Assembly: GCA_012800155.1 (NCBI GenBank)
Contig: JAAZJX010000021.1
Coordinates: 1-27,277, forward strand
Reading direction: 5' to 3'
Origin: Candidatus Magasanikiibacteriota bacterium
GTDB lineage: Bacteria > Patescibacteriota > Patescibacteriia > Magasanikbacterales > UBA922
Length of the DNA stretch: 27,277 nt
Made by a program: the position numbers and the translations under genes
In this document: in pieces, positions 1 through 7,409 of the stretch
How the letters are laid out: each line of letters opens with the position of its first letter
Position numbering within the stretch: position 1 is the first letter of the stretch
The notes under the pieces: model-generated
Told to the model about the DNA's origin: nothing
The model's database searches: none
The model's input: the letters and a program-made list of their open reading frames with translations, nothing else

Positions 1-39
1 ATTTCTTTAATAGAAATAACTCATATCTCAAACTCTAGC

Positions 40-64
40 CCGGTGTGATAAAAAATCACACCGG
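40..64. repeat. Perfect 10-bp inverted repeat, GC-rich hairpin
   Basis: CCGGTGTGAT (40-49), loop AAAAA, ATCACACCGG (55-64). The stem is much more GC-rich than the surrounding DNA. There is no T-run on either side, so it is not a textbook intrinsic terminator. It could end a transcript coming from left of the window, act as an operator, or shape an RNA leader. Confidence 0.75.
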
Positions 65-246
65 CATCTAAAACTGTTTATCTTAAAAATAAGGTGGACA
101 GTTCAAGATAAAAAGTTCTTTAAAATTAAAATAGAAAAATATCATAGTTGCATAGTAAAAAAGTTATCATATTTTAAAAAGAATAAATGGTAATTTGTTT
201 GCTGTGCGACTATGAAAATAAGTCGTATGCAGTAGGTTGGTTACAA

Positions 247-272
247 ATGGTGTTTGAACATGGTGTTTAAAC
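247..272. repeat. Tandem 13-bp repeat before the lipoprotein gene
   Basis: ATGGTGTTTGAAC (247-259) is followed directly by ATGGTGTTTAAAC (260-272), with one mismatch. The second copy contains the palindrome GTTTAAAC. Tandem sites 13 bp apart, about 40 bp before the start codon, could bind a regulator or be a replication-slippage product. Confidence 0.6.
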
Positions 273-309
273 ATCAATTTTTCTTTGGTGTCATGAATGG
301 AGGAAAATC

Positions 310-2199
310 ATGAAGACACGACGACAGACTTTCTTTTTCGTTTTAATGGCGGCCAGTTTTTCGCTGGTCATGGTCGCTTGTGGTAACACAAGCATGAAAA
401 AAGAAACAGTGTCGCTCACAGGAGCGATATGTGTAGGGGAAAGCGGAATCGTTTCTTTAGAAACGGAAGATCAGAAGGTGGAATGTGGAAAACTTTCTGA
501 CGGCTGGTCATGTCGGGACAGCCGTTGTTTCCGCCTTCAGCGGAATGTTGGAAAAGTTTCTTCAGCTCTAGTGGTTGGGGAAACACAAGTCAATCCAACA
601 ACGAAGTCTCGGGGACCCTGTGTTCCTCTGACTCTGGTTGCTTGCTGTAATGAAGAGGATGGCTGTACCTCACCAGATGGTAGTCCATTTGTGGGACGCT
701 GGATTTGTGCACCCGAATATATTGACGAGCATGGGTGGGTACACACTTCAGCAGAGTCAATGCCTTGCGGGGCAGGACAAGAATGTTCAGAAGTAGGTGT
801 TTTTCCTAATCTGGGCTTATGCCAAGACATACCGTCTTGTGTGTCACATGAAGATTGTGATGACAATAATCAATGCACACAAGATAGTTGTGTAGATGGA
901 AGATGTGAAAACATTTCCATGATTGGGGAAAGTTGTGATGACAACGATCCCTGCACAACTGGAGACACCTGTGTAGTCGCATCTTCTACGGATACCACAC
1001 TGGTTTGCAGAGGTCTAGAAAAAAATTGTGATGACAGCAACCCATGCACGATTGATTCTTGTGACATTGCAACGGGTGAATGTGTATACACTCAGTTGGA
1101 GGACGGAACTGTTTGTAATGACGGTAATCCGTGCACGATTGAAGATGTGTGTCAGTCGGGCATTTGTGCTGGGAAAGAAAAACCGTGCAATGATGCCAAC
1201 CCATGTACACTTGATTCATGCGACGAAGAGTCCGGCGAGTGCATAAATACTCCAGTTGCGGACTCTACTGTTTGTGATGACAGTAACGCATGTACATTAG
1301 AAGATGTGTGCGAGGAAGGGTTTTGTGTCGGAACAGAGAAAAACTGTGATGACGGTAATCCGTGCACGATTGACTCATGCAACCCTTTAACCGGTGAATG
1401 CGGGTACACTAATGTACCTGATGGTACAGACTGCTCGTCTGTTTCTTCGGCAGGGAGAAGTATTTGTATTGCTGGCACTTGTGTAAACGACTGGTGCCAA
1501 GCAACTGATGAGCAAGAATGTTGCATTAAGCCGTCAGGCTCACAACATCAAGTAGGTATTTGTGAGTGTAATTTAGCCGAAAACTCAGACTTTGGTGTTT
1601 GGGTTATTTCCACTTCATGTGGTATGTATGAAGATGGAAAGGCTTGCATCAACAACGCAGAAGGAAAACCTACTTGCATTGGAGGTTGCACTCCGATTTG
1701 TGAAGGAAAAATATGTGGTGATGACGGTTGTGGCGGTAGCTGTGGTGTCTGCCAAGAAGGTATATGTAATGCACAGGGTACTTCTTGTGTAGAATGTTTG
1801 GAAGACACAGACTGCAATGACCAAGAGTCTTGCATAGCAAATGAGTGCAGAGAAAGACAGTGTACAACCAATGAAGACTGTCCAGAAGGACAGTTCTGTG
1901 GTGGTAGCTACTGTTATGTAATCGTCGACAAGCATGGCATGACCGGAAAAGGTCAATCTGGTGCAAACAGCGGTCCCTTTCCAGATGGAACACCAGACAA
2001 CTGGGACGATGATGGGGACTGCTATTGTGAAGTTCTGCCCTGTTTGGGTACAGTAGCTGATCCTGAAGACTGCCCCAATGGGCTTTTTGGCGGGGATTGC
2101 GATGACACTCCCACAGGTTATTATAACCATCCCGGTGCGTTTGACTGGCCCCATGACAATTTTGACAACGACTGTGATGGGGAAATTGACGAGGGTTAA
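310..2199 (+). CDS. Large Cys-rich repeat lipoprotein with MopE-like C-terminal metal-binding motif
   Basis: Predicted exported lipoprotein of 629 residues. Residues 1-23 form a signal peptide (basic start, hydrophobic core) ending in MVA before Cys24, an acceptable lipobox. About 75 cysteines are spread along the chain. Residues 183-365 carry alternating repeats of the form CDDxNPCTxDSC...GEC and CxDxNPCTxEDVC...GxC. Residues 460-481 hold a CxGKxCGDDGCGGSCGxC block. The C-terminus (595-629) has DCDD followed by DNDCDGEIDEG, like the putative metal-binding motif of MopE-type proteins. These modules are typical of surface or secreted proteins of Myxococcota and related bacteria. A strong SD (GGAGG) and ATG fix the start. 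GC content and codon use are far from the AT-rich neighbours, suggesting horizontal acquisition. Function is unknown; a cell-surface adhesion or metal-binding role is only a guess. Confidence 0.85.
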   Translation: MKTRRQTFFFVLMAASFSLVMVACGNTSMKKETVSLTGAICVGESGIVSLETEDQKVECGKLSDGWSCRDSRCFRLQRNVGKVSSALVVGETQVNPTTKSRGPCVPLTLVACCNEEDGCTSPDGSPFVGRWICAPEYIDEHGWVHTSAESMPCGAGQECSEVGVFPNLGLCQDIPSCVSHEDCDDNNQCTQDSCVDGRCENISMIGESCDDNDPCTTGDTCVVASSTDTTLVCRGLEKNCDDSNPCTIDSCDIATGECVYTQLEDGTVCNDGNPCTIEDVCQSGICAGKEKPCNDANPCTLDSCDEESGECINTPVADSTVCDDSNACTLEDVCEEGFCVGTEKNCDDGNPCTIDSCNPLTGECGYTNVPDGTDCSSVSSAGRSICIAGTCVNDWCQATDEQECCIKPSGSQHQVGICECNLAENSDFGVWVISTSCGMYEDGKACINNAEGKPTCIGGCTPICEGKICGDDGCGGSCGVCQEGICNAQGTSCVECLEDTDCNDQESCIANECRERQCTTNEDCPEGQFCGGSYCYVIVDKHGMTGKGQSGANSGPFPDGTPDNWDDDGDCYCEVLPCLGTVADPEDCPNGLFGGDCDDTPTGYYNHPGAFDWPHDNFDNDCDGEIDEG

Positions 2200-2382
2200 T
2201 CACTCCCGAAAAAGTGATTTATGGTTGAGGAGGAAAACTTGACCAGTGACCTTGAGTCACAAAATTGCTCTTTGAAAAATTAATTTGGAGGAGAGAGGAG
2301 AGAATAACGGATGCTTGTGGCAAATCCACTCTCCCTCCTTCAACATTTGCGCATCAAATTTTGGTGAATAAATGATGAATAA
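2200..2382 (+). other. Structured 3' untranslated region with boxA-like site
   Basis: After the stop codon there is a 7-bp hairpin, AATCACT (2198-2204) with AGTGATT (2213-2219). A boxA-like string TGCTCTTTGAAAA lies at 2266-2278. A purine-rich arm (2287-2302) can pair with a pyrimidine arm (2329-2338) through about 9 bp with one bulge. Two tiny open frames exist, 2221-2283 (20 codons, or 14 from a TTG at 2239 preceded by GAGGAGG) and 2311-2367 (18 codons), but neither has further support. The region probably belongs to the lipoprotein transcript or to a small RNA. Confidence 0.45.
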
Positions 2383-2462
2383 AAAACAAAAAACCATCGG
2401 CTCATTCTAGGTTATTTGTATAAATAATCTGGAATGTCTCTCTCTCGATGGTTTTTTGTTTT
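2383..2462 (+). terminator. Long bipartite terminator hairpin
   Basis: Outer arms of 17 bp pair perfectly (2383-2399 with 2446-2462). Inside, 2404-2417 pairs with 2422-2435 through 14 bp around a GTAT loop, including two T-G wobbles. The wobbles are pairs only in RNA made from the plus strand, so the inner hairpin serves the lipoprotein transcript. T-rich sequence follows (2452-2473). The A-rich 5' arm gives a T-run on the minus strand too, so the convergent polymerase-like gene ending at 2466 may use the outer stem as well. Confidence 0.7.
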
Positions 2463-2465
2463 ATT

Positions 2466-3821
2466 TTATTTTTTAATTTGATATTTTCCTAACTCAAAAC
2501 CAAACCATGACCACATCAACCACATTACGGCTGTATGATGAAGCATGTTGTCTGTAAAACTTAAAGCCAAAAAAGAAATTAACCAAGCTAATAAATAGAG
2601 ATTTTCTTTTTGGTTAAATTTAATGTTTTGCCAAATATTTTTACTAATAGAAAATAAGAACAATAAATAAGAAAAAGAACCAATTATACCTATTTCTAAG
2701 ACTAAACGAAGATAGTCATTATGTGCTTCGGCACTATCATCCCAATAATGAGATTCACCTCGATTATATTCCCAAATTTTAGCAAACACGCCATAACCAT
2801 AACCGAAAAGTGGTTTTTCTTTTATAATTGGTATATTTTCTTTAATTAGAGTTTGGCGCCAAGCCCAAGAATCTGAATCTTCATCTGTTTTTGTTAATCG
2901 GCTTATTAAACTGTTATTTTGAAGATTGTAATTAAAATTATTTTTTAGAAAATTATTTAAAGGAAAGAATAATAAATATAAAATTGTCAAACTTAATAAA
3001 ATTAAAATAGTTTTTTTACGATAATAGTATAATCCCAAGATAGTTATAAAAATTAAACCACCAATAATAGCTGCTCGAGTGTAAGTAGCTAATATTAAAA
3101 TAATAAAGAAAATATAAATTATTTTTTTAAGATTAGAATTTTCTTGCCAATATTTTTTTTGTTTGTAAAAAGTATCTTGTATAAATATAAAAAATAAAAA
3201 TAAAATATAAAAAGCAAAAACATTAGGATGAGCAAAAGTACCATAAATTCTTCCGTGAATTCCAAAAGTATTTATTCCTGATCCAGTGAATAATTGAATA
3301 ATTCCCAGTATTATAGGGATAATAGCCGAAGTAAATAAAGATATTTTTAGGCTTTTTTCATTTATTATATTTTTATAACTTAATATAAAAGTAGAGGAAA
3401 ATAAAGCAATAATACTAAATAATTTTGTAATTTCAATAAGAGTTGTTCCAGGATAAAAACTATATGAAATACTAAACAAACAAAATAAAAAAAATAGTAT
3501 TAAATATTTATTAATTTTTTTTAGATTTGTTCGATATTTTATAAAAATACTTAAAGACCAAATAATTGCTAAAATGGCTAAAGCAGAATTGATGTTTAAA
3601 TAATGATTTTTGTATTCAAGTAGATTGTAATCGCGCCAATAATCTAAAGTTGGGCGTAATAAAAGAAAAATAAGAATTAATTTATCTTTTAAAAAATAAT
3701 AACCAACACCTAATAAGAAGGTTATTATTAAAAGTAGATCTATTTTGTAATAAGGATTTATAACAACAATTATAGTTAATAATATTGCCAATAATAATAA
3801 GATGTTTAATTTTTTGTTCAT
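2466..3821 (-). CDS. O-antigen ligase/polymerase-like integral membrane protein
   Basis: Multi-spanning inner-membrane protein of 451 residues, very hydrophobic over most of its length. In the C-terminal half it shows the WaaL/Wzy-type pattern: FAHPNVFAFY near residue 197, a TRAA turn near 248, WRQTLI followed by PLFGYGYGVF near 337, then AHNDYLRLVLEIGIIG near 366, a periplasmic loop with the conserved AHN. Members of this fold join or polymerise lipid-linked glycans. I start it at the ATG at 3821 (MNKKLN), not at a frame opening 44 codons earlier, because that extension would overlap the divergent glycosyltransferase start and the promoter region. No SD is visible. Its neighbours, a GT4 transferase and a secreted hydrolase, support a surface polysaccharide locus. 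Whether it is a ligase or a polymerase cannot be decided from sequence alone. Confidence 0.82.
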   Translation of the reverse strand: MNKKLNILLLLAILLTIIVVINPYYKIDLLLIITFLLGVGYYFLKDKLILIFLLLRPTLDYWRDYNLLEYKNHYLNINSALAILAIIWSLSIFIKYRTNLKKINKYLILFFLFCLFSISYSFYPGTTLIEITKLFSIIALFSSTFILSYKNIINEKSLKISLFTSAIIPIILGIIQLFTGSGINTFGIHGRIYGTFAHPNVFAFYILFLFFIFIQDTFYKQKKYWQENSNLKKIIYIFFIILILATYTRAAIIGGLIFITILGLYYYRKKTILILLSLTILYLLFFPLNNFLKNNFNYNLQNNSLISRLTKTDEDSDSWAWRQTLIKENIPIIKEKPLFGYGYGVFAKIWEYNRGESHYWDDSAEAHNDYLRLVLEIGIIGSFSYLLFLFSISKNIWQNIKFNQKENLYLLAWLISFLALSFTDNMLHHTAVMWLMWSWFGFELGKYQIKK

Positions 3822-3862
3822 AGTTGTTTTTTTTGCTAAAATCGGATAAAATAAACATAGGT

Positions 3863-3891
3863 ATAATAAAACATTTTGTATATTTTGGCAA
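3863..3891 (-). promoter_or_regulatory. Promoter for the O-antigen ligase-like gene
   Basis: On the minus strand TTGCCA (3886-3891) is separated by 17 bp from TATTAT (3863-3868). Predicted transcription start is near 3855, about 34 nt before the ATG. The same DNA read on the plus strand contains TATAAT at 3862-3867, a possible -10 for the divergent glycosyltransferase, though no good -35 sits 17 bp before it. An alternative plus-strand pair is TTGTTC (3814-3819) with TAAAAT (3837-3842). Confidence 0.6.
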
Positions 3892-3902
3892 ACATATTTA
3901 CT

Positions 3903-4955
3903 ATGAAAATTCTTTATATTATTCCTAGATTTACTACTGGTGGAGCAGAACACTTAGTTTTACAATATGCTAATTATTTTCGTGATCAAGGTCATGAGGT
4001 AATAGTAGTGAGTACTGTGGGTGGGGGAGAATTAATAAAAAAATTTGAAAATATAGGGATTAAAGTTTTTTCTGCTAAAGAAAAAAATATTTTTAGATTG
4101 TATCAAAATTATAAAAATATTAAAAAAATAAAAAATGATTTTCAGCCAGATATTATTCATACACATGTGTTTAGCGCGGATTTTTTTGGATATTTTTTGC
4201 GTCAGGGTGTGAGATGGATTTCTACTCAACATAATGTGGGTAAAGAATTTTCTCAATTAAGGAAAAAAATTTTACAATGGATTTTACCCAAAACAGATCA
4301 AGTGATTGCTGTTTCTGGTGAGGTAGAAAAATTTTGTTTAGAGGAACTTAAATTGAAAAAAAATAAAGTGCAAAAAGTTTTAAATGGAGTTGAGATTGAA
4401 AAGTGGTTAAATGTAAAAAATGATCATTTATTTACTACTAATAAAATGCGTTTGGCAATTATTGGAAGAATAGAAAAACAAAAAAATCATTATTATTTAT
4501 TTCAAGCTTTGGCAAAATTAACTTTACCTTGGCAATTAAATATTTATGGTGTAGGTTCAAAAAAGATAGAATTAGAAAAATTGGCTAAGGATTTGAAAAT
4601 TGAGGATAAAATTATTTGGCAAGGTGTAAAAGATATTTTATTAGAAATTGAAAATATTGATATTGTCATCCAACCATCTTTGTGGGAAGGATTGAGTTTA
4701 GTAATAATGGAAACTATGACTACTGGTAGAATTGTAGTTGCTTCGGAGGTAGCCGGACGCGATTTAATAGAAAATAAACAAACAGGTTTGCTTATTGATA
4801 CGAATAATCAACAAAATTTAGTTGAGGTTTTGCAGTGGATTTGGAATAATAAAGAAGAGAGTAAAAAAATAGCAAACACAGCTAGAGAAAAAGCAAAAAA
4901 CAATTTTGGGATGGAAAAGAATTTTGCAGGAGTAAAAAGTATTTATAAAATTTAA
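3903..4955 (+). CDS. GT4-family glycosyltransferase (GT-B fold)
   Basis: Cytoplasmic or membrane-associated sugar transferase of 350 residues. The N-terminal Rossmann half opens with MKILYIIPRFTTGGAEHLV and contains IIHTHVFSA near residue 84. VLNGVEIEKW near 159 marks the linker. The nucleotide-sugar half has IGRIEKQKN near 187 and the E-x7-E motif as E262 and E270 in WEGLSLVIME, followed by GLLID. This is the usual GT4 layout and length. I start at the ATG at 3903; a TTG nine codons earlier is open but adds no conserved sequence. The gene is divergent from the polymerase-like gene and runs toward the GHL15-like hydrolase 75 nt downstream. Donor and acceptor sugars cannot be read from the sequence. 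Confidence 0.88.
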   Translation: MKILYIIPRFTTGGAEHLVLQYANYFRDQGHEVIVVSTVGGGELIKKFENIGIKVFSAKEKNIFRLYQNYKNIKKIKNDFQPDIIHTHVFSADFFGYFLRQGVRWISTQHNVGKEFSQLRKKILQWILPKTDQVIAVSGEVEKFCLEELKLKKNKVQKVLNGVEIEKWLNVKNDHLFTTNKMRLAIIGRIEKQKNHYYLFQALAKLTLPWQLNIYGVGSKKIELEKLAKDLKIEDKIIWQGVKDILLEIENIDIVIQPSLWEGLSLVIMETMTTGRIVVASEVAGRDLIENKQTGLLIDTNNQQNLVEVLQWIWNNKEESKKIANTAREKAKNNFGMEKNFAGVKSIYKI

Positions 4956-5030
4956 AATTAATATTTCTAGAAAAGTGGGAAGTAAGTAATTAAATTTTTT
5001 ATTAACTTCTTATTTTCGTAGGAATAACTA

Positions 5031-7055
5031 ATGTATATTTTGATTAAAATGAAATTCATAATTAAAAAATTAGTTTTATTTATTTTTATACTATTAGTCA
5101 GTTGTTTAATTTTTGTTATTCCTACAAAATCAGCTTCGGATTCAACTTTTCCTCGTTTGGCGAATTATTTTCTTAAATGGGAAATTACTGATGCTGAAGC
5201 TAGGCAATTAGCTAAATGGGATTTACTTATTTTAGATATGGAAGTACAGGAAAAAAGTTTAGCTCAATTGAAAAAAATTAGAGAATTGAATCCAAAGATA
5301 ATTATTTTAGCTTATATTACTTCTCAGGAAATTAGAGCAGATGCTGGTAATTCATATAGTTCATTGCGTAAGCAATTAGTTTCTGGTATTCCAGAAAGCT
5401 GGTATTTACATAATTCTGCTGGTAATAAAATTAGTTGGTGGCCGGGAACTTATTTATTAAATGTAACAGATAGTTGTCCTACTAAAAATAATTTGCGTTT
5501 TAATCAATATTTAGTAAATTTTGTTGTAGAGAAAATTTTAGCTACTCAGCTTTGGGATGGAGTTTATTATGATAATGCTTGGGATAATATTACTTATTTT
5601 GTTGGTTCAGATATTGATTTAGATAATAATAAAATTAAAGACACAAATTTAGATAATAAATGGAAAACAGGAATGAAATTTATTTATAATGAAACTAGAC
5701 GATTGACTGCTGATAAATATATTATTGTAGGTAATGGAAATACTAGAGAATATAGAAGTGAATTGAATGGTAAAATGTTGGAAAATTTTATTGCTCCTGC
5801 TTGGACCAATACTATGAATACTTATGAATATAATTTTGGCACAACGAATAATCCTAAAATCAATATTATCAATGTTAATACTTCTAATACTGGTAATCAA
5901 AATTATAAAAATATGCGATTTGGTTTAGCTTCAGCTTTAATGGAAGATGGTTATTATTCTTTTGATTATGGTGATAAAGATCATAGTCAAACTTGGTGGT
6001 ATGATGAATATAATGTAAATTTAGGTGATTCGCTTTCTCCTGCTAGATCAAAAAATAATTATTCAACTTATGAGGCTGATATTTGGCAAAGAGATTTTAC
6101 TAATGGAATTGTTTTAGTAAATAGTACCCCTCAAAAGCAATTAGTATCTTTGGGTGGGGAATATGAAAAAATTCATGGTATTCAGGATACAAAAGTAAAT
6201 AATGGTTTAATTGTTACCGAAACCATGATTGATGGTTATGATGGTTTATTATTATTGAAAGTTGTTTCTTCTTTGAAGGATGTTTTATTTAGAAATGGAG
6301 ATTTTGTTCGTTTTGTTCGTCCTGATGGCACAAGTGTGCGTAATGGTTTTTTCATTTTTGAAGATAATTACAAAGGTGGAGATAAAATTGCTCATATAGA
6401 TCTTGATGGTAATGGCAAAAGAGATTTGTTGGTAGTAACAAAAAATAAATTATTGGCTTGGCGTGATGATGGACAGCCATTTATGAAAGTATATCCTTAT
6501 ACAGCTTCTTATCCGGGAGAACTAATTGTTTCAATTGGAGATTTGAATAATGATGGATATTGGGAAGTTTATGTGGCTCCAGAAGCTGGTTATGCTTATC
6601 CTATAAAAATATATACCCGACATGGTCGACAAATGAAAAGAGATTGGTATCCTTTTGGGGGAGATTATAAAGGAGGCTATTCTTTGGCAGTAGGACGCCT
6701 TTCTAGTATTCGTAGTAAAAATTTAGTTGTGGCTAAAAAAACAGAAGAACCTTTAATTTCAATATTTGATTATAATTATAATATGGCTTATCAGTGGTTT
6801 GCTTTTGATCGTAATTTTGGCACAGGTGTTAATGTGGCTACAGGAAATGTAGATGGTGTTGGTTTAGATGAGTTGATTGTTGGTGCTGGCGTTGGAGCAA
6901 ATCCAGTAGTTAGAATTTATAATGTTAATGGTAAACAGCTTTATAATGAAATAAAACTTTATTCTTCTTTAGGAAAACCCGGTGTAGAAGTTTTGTCAGC
7001 AGATGTGGATTTTGATGGTAAGGATGATATTATTGGCATGAGTGGAGGATTTTAA
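5031..7055 (+). CDS. Secreted GHL15-like glycoside hydrolase with FG-GAP-like repeats
   Basis: Exported protein of 674 residues. Residues 1-35 form a signal peptide (KKLVLFIFILLVSCLIFVIP, likely cut after TKSA). The next ~380 residues look like the hypothetical glycosyl hydrolase 15 family (TIM-barrel type): RLANYFLKW near 42, DLLILDM near 64, AYITSQEIR near 94, WDGVYYDNAWD near 175 with candidate acidic catalytic residues D176/D181, and a DIDLDNNKIKD acidic loop near 194. The C-terminal part (about 430-674) carries FG-GAP/VCBS-like blades with calcium-loop motifs (DLDGNGKRD, DLNNDGYWE, DVDFDGKDD), suggesting a beta-propeller for binding glycan or protein. The start at 5031 has AGGA upstream; the ATG at 5049 is also possible. 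It probably trims or binds the polysaccharide made by the adjacent genes. Substrate is unknown. Confidence 0.72.
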   Translation: MYILIKMKFIIKKLVLFIFILLVSCLIFVIPTKSASDSTFPRLANYFLKWEITDAEARQLAKWDLLILDMEVQEKSLAQLKKIRELNPKIIILAYITSQEIRADAGNSYSSLRKQLVSGIPESWYLHNSAGNKISWWPGTYLLNVTDSCPTKNNLRFNQYLVNFVVEKILATQLWDGVYYDNAWDNITYFVGSDIDLDNNKIKDTNLDNKWKTGMKFIYNETRRLTADKYIIVGNGNTREYRSELNGKMLENFIAPAWTNTMNTYEYNFGTTNNPKINIINVNTSNTGNQNYKNMRFGLASALMEDGYYSFDYGDKDHSQTWWYDEYNVNLGDSLSPARSKNNYSTYEADIWQRDFTNGIVLVNSTPQKQLVSLGGEYEKIHGIQDTKVNNGLIVTETMIDGYDGLLLLKVVSSLKDVLFRNGDFVRFVRPDGTSVRNGFFIFEDNYKGGDKIAHIDLDGNGKRDLLVVTKNKLLAWRDDGQPFMKVYPYTASYPGELIVSIGDLNNDGYWEVYVAPEAGYAYPIKIYTRHGRQMKRDWYPFGGDYKGGYSLAVGRLSSIRSKNLVVAKKTEEPLISIFDYNYNMAYQWFAFDRNFGTGVNVATGNVDGVGLDELIVGAGVGANPVVRIYNVNGKQLYNEIKLYSSLGKPGVEVLSADVDFDGKDDIIGMSGGF

Positions 7056-7066
7056 TTTATTAGAAA

Positions 7067-7099
7067 AATAAAATACAATCAAAATTGATTGTATTTTTT
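7067..7099. terminator. Bidirectional terminator, copy 1 of a 33-nt repeat
   Basis: AAAATACAATC pairs with GATTGTATTTT around AAAATT, with an A-run before and a T-run after, so it can act on both strands. It lies between the convergent GHL15-like gene (plus) and the DUF5652 gene (minus). The 33-nt sequence recurs identically at 19491-19523. Confidence 0.85.
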
Positions 7100-7121
7100 T
7101 AAGTATTTTTATTAGTTTATA

Positions 7122-7385
7122 TTATTCAATAGTTTTTTCTTCTTCACCAAATTTTATTTCTTCTGATAAAGTTTTTTTGGCATTTGGTTTTTTCATAGCT
7201 ACGGCAAAGATGTAAATGATTTCTAAAATACTGATTGTATTAATTAACAATATTATAATAAACCAGATTTTATGGTTGTTTCTAGCAGCTAACCAAAGAG
7301 CAATACCTTTCCAAATAATAACCCAAATAATGAGGAGAAAAAAGAAAAACATTCCCCAACCTGCAAACATAAAAAAATTATTCAT
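7122..7385 (-). CDS. DUF5652-type small membrane protein
   Basis: A protein of 87 residues with two transmembrane helices (about 5-32 and 42-64) and an acidic, lysine-containing tail. The pattern WKGIALWLAARNNHKIWF followed by LINTISILEIIYIF matches what I recall of DUF5652, a family common in Candidate Phyla Radiation genomes. Function is unknown. It is last in a minus-strand run after htpX and a two-TM protein, starting 24 nt after the preceding stop, so co-transcription is likely. No SD is visible. Confidence 0.7.
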   Translation of the reverse strand: MNNFFMFAGWGMFFFFLLIIWVIIWKGIALWLAARNNHKIWFIIILLINTISILEIIYIFAVAMKKPNAKKTLSEEIKFGEEEKTIE

Positions 7386-7409
7386 AGTTTTAAGTTAAAA
7401 ATTATAAGT

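Larger units (their letters stand above)
1..309. other. Gene-free structured region upstream of the Cys-rich lipoprotein
   Basis: No convincing coding frame is visible. The stretch holds, in order, a perfect GC-rich inverted repeat (40-64), a boxA-like string GTTCTTTAAAA (115-125), a weak promoter candidate TTGCAT-16 bp-TATTTT (148-175), an imperfect hairpin with arms at about 202-211 and 221-232 (CTG/CAG plus a 7-bp TGCGACT stem with one wobble), and a tandem 13-mer (247-272). A strong SD, GGAGG (299-303), precedes the ATG at 310. The density of inverted and direct repeats suggests a regulated, structured 5' leader, or the remains of another transcription unit such as an rRNA-type leader. 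I cannot tell which. Confidence 0.5.

Noticed and set aside
247..272. CRISPR-like repeat
   Set aside because: Only two adjacent copies without spacers. No CRISPR array or cas gene occurs in the window.
1615..2203. Long minus-strand open frames opposite the lipoprotein gene
   Set aside because: They are shadows of the repeat-rich, Cys-codon-heavy plus-strand gene. They lack an SD and look low-complexity.
2221..2367. Two tiny open frames (20 and 18 codons) after the lipoprotein gene
   Set aside because: They are too short to judge. The SD-like purines also belong to a hairpin arm, so I kept them only as a remark.
2383..2462. Integron attC site or transposon end
   Set aside because: No GTTRRRY/RYYYAAC core sites, no integrase and no target duplication are visible.
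3822..3953. 44-codon N-terminal extension of the O-antigen ligase-like protein
   Set aside because: It would cover the promoter and the divergent gene start, and its sequence is not membrane-protein-like. The ATG at 3821 is better.
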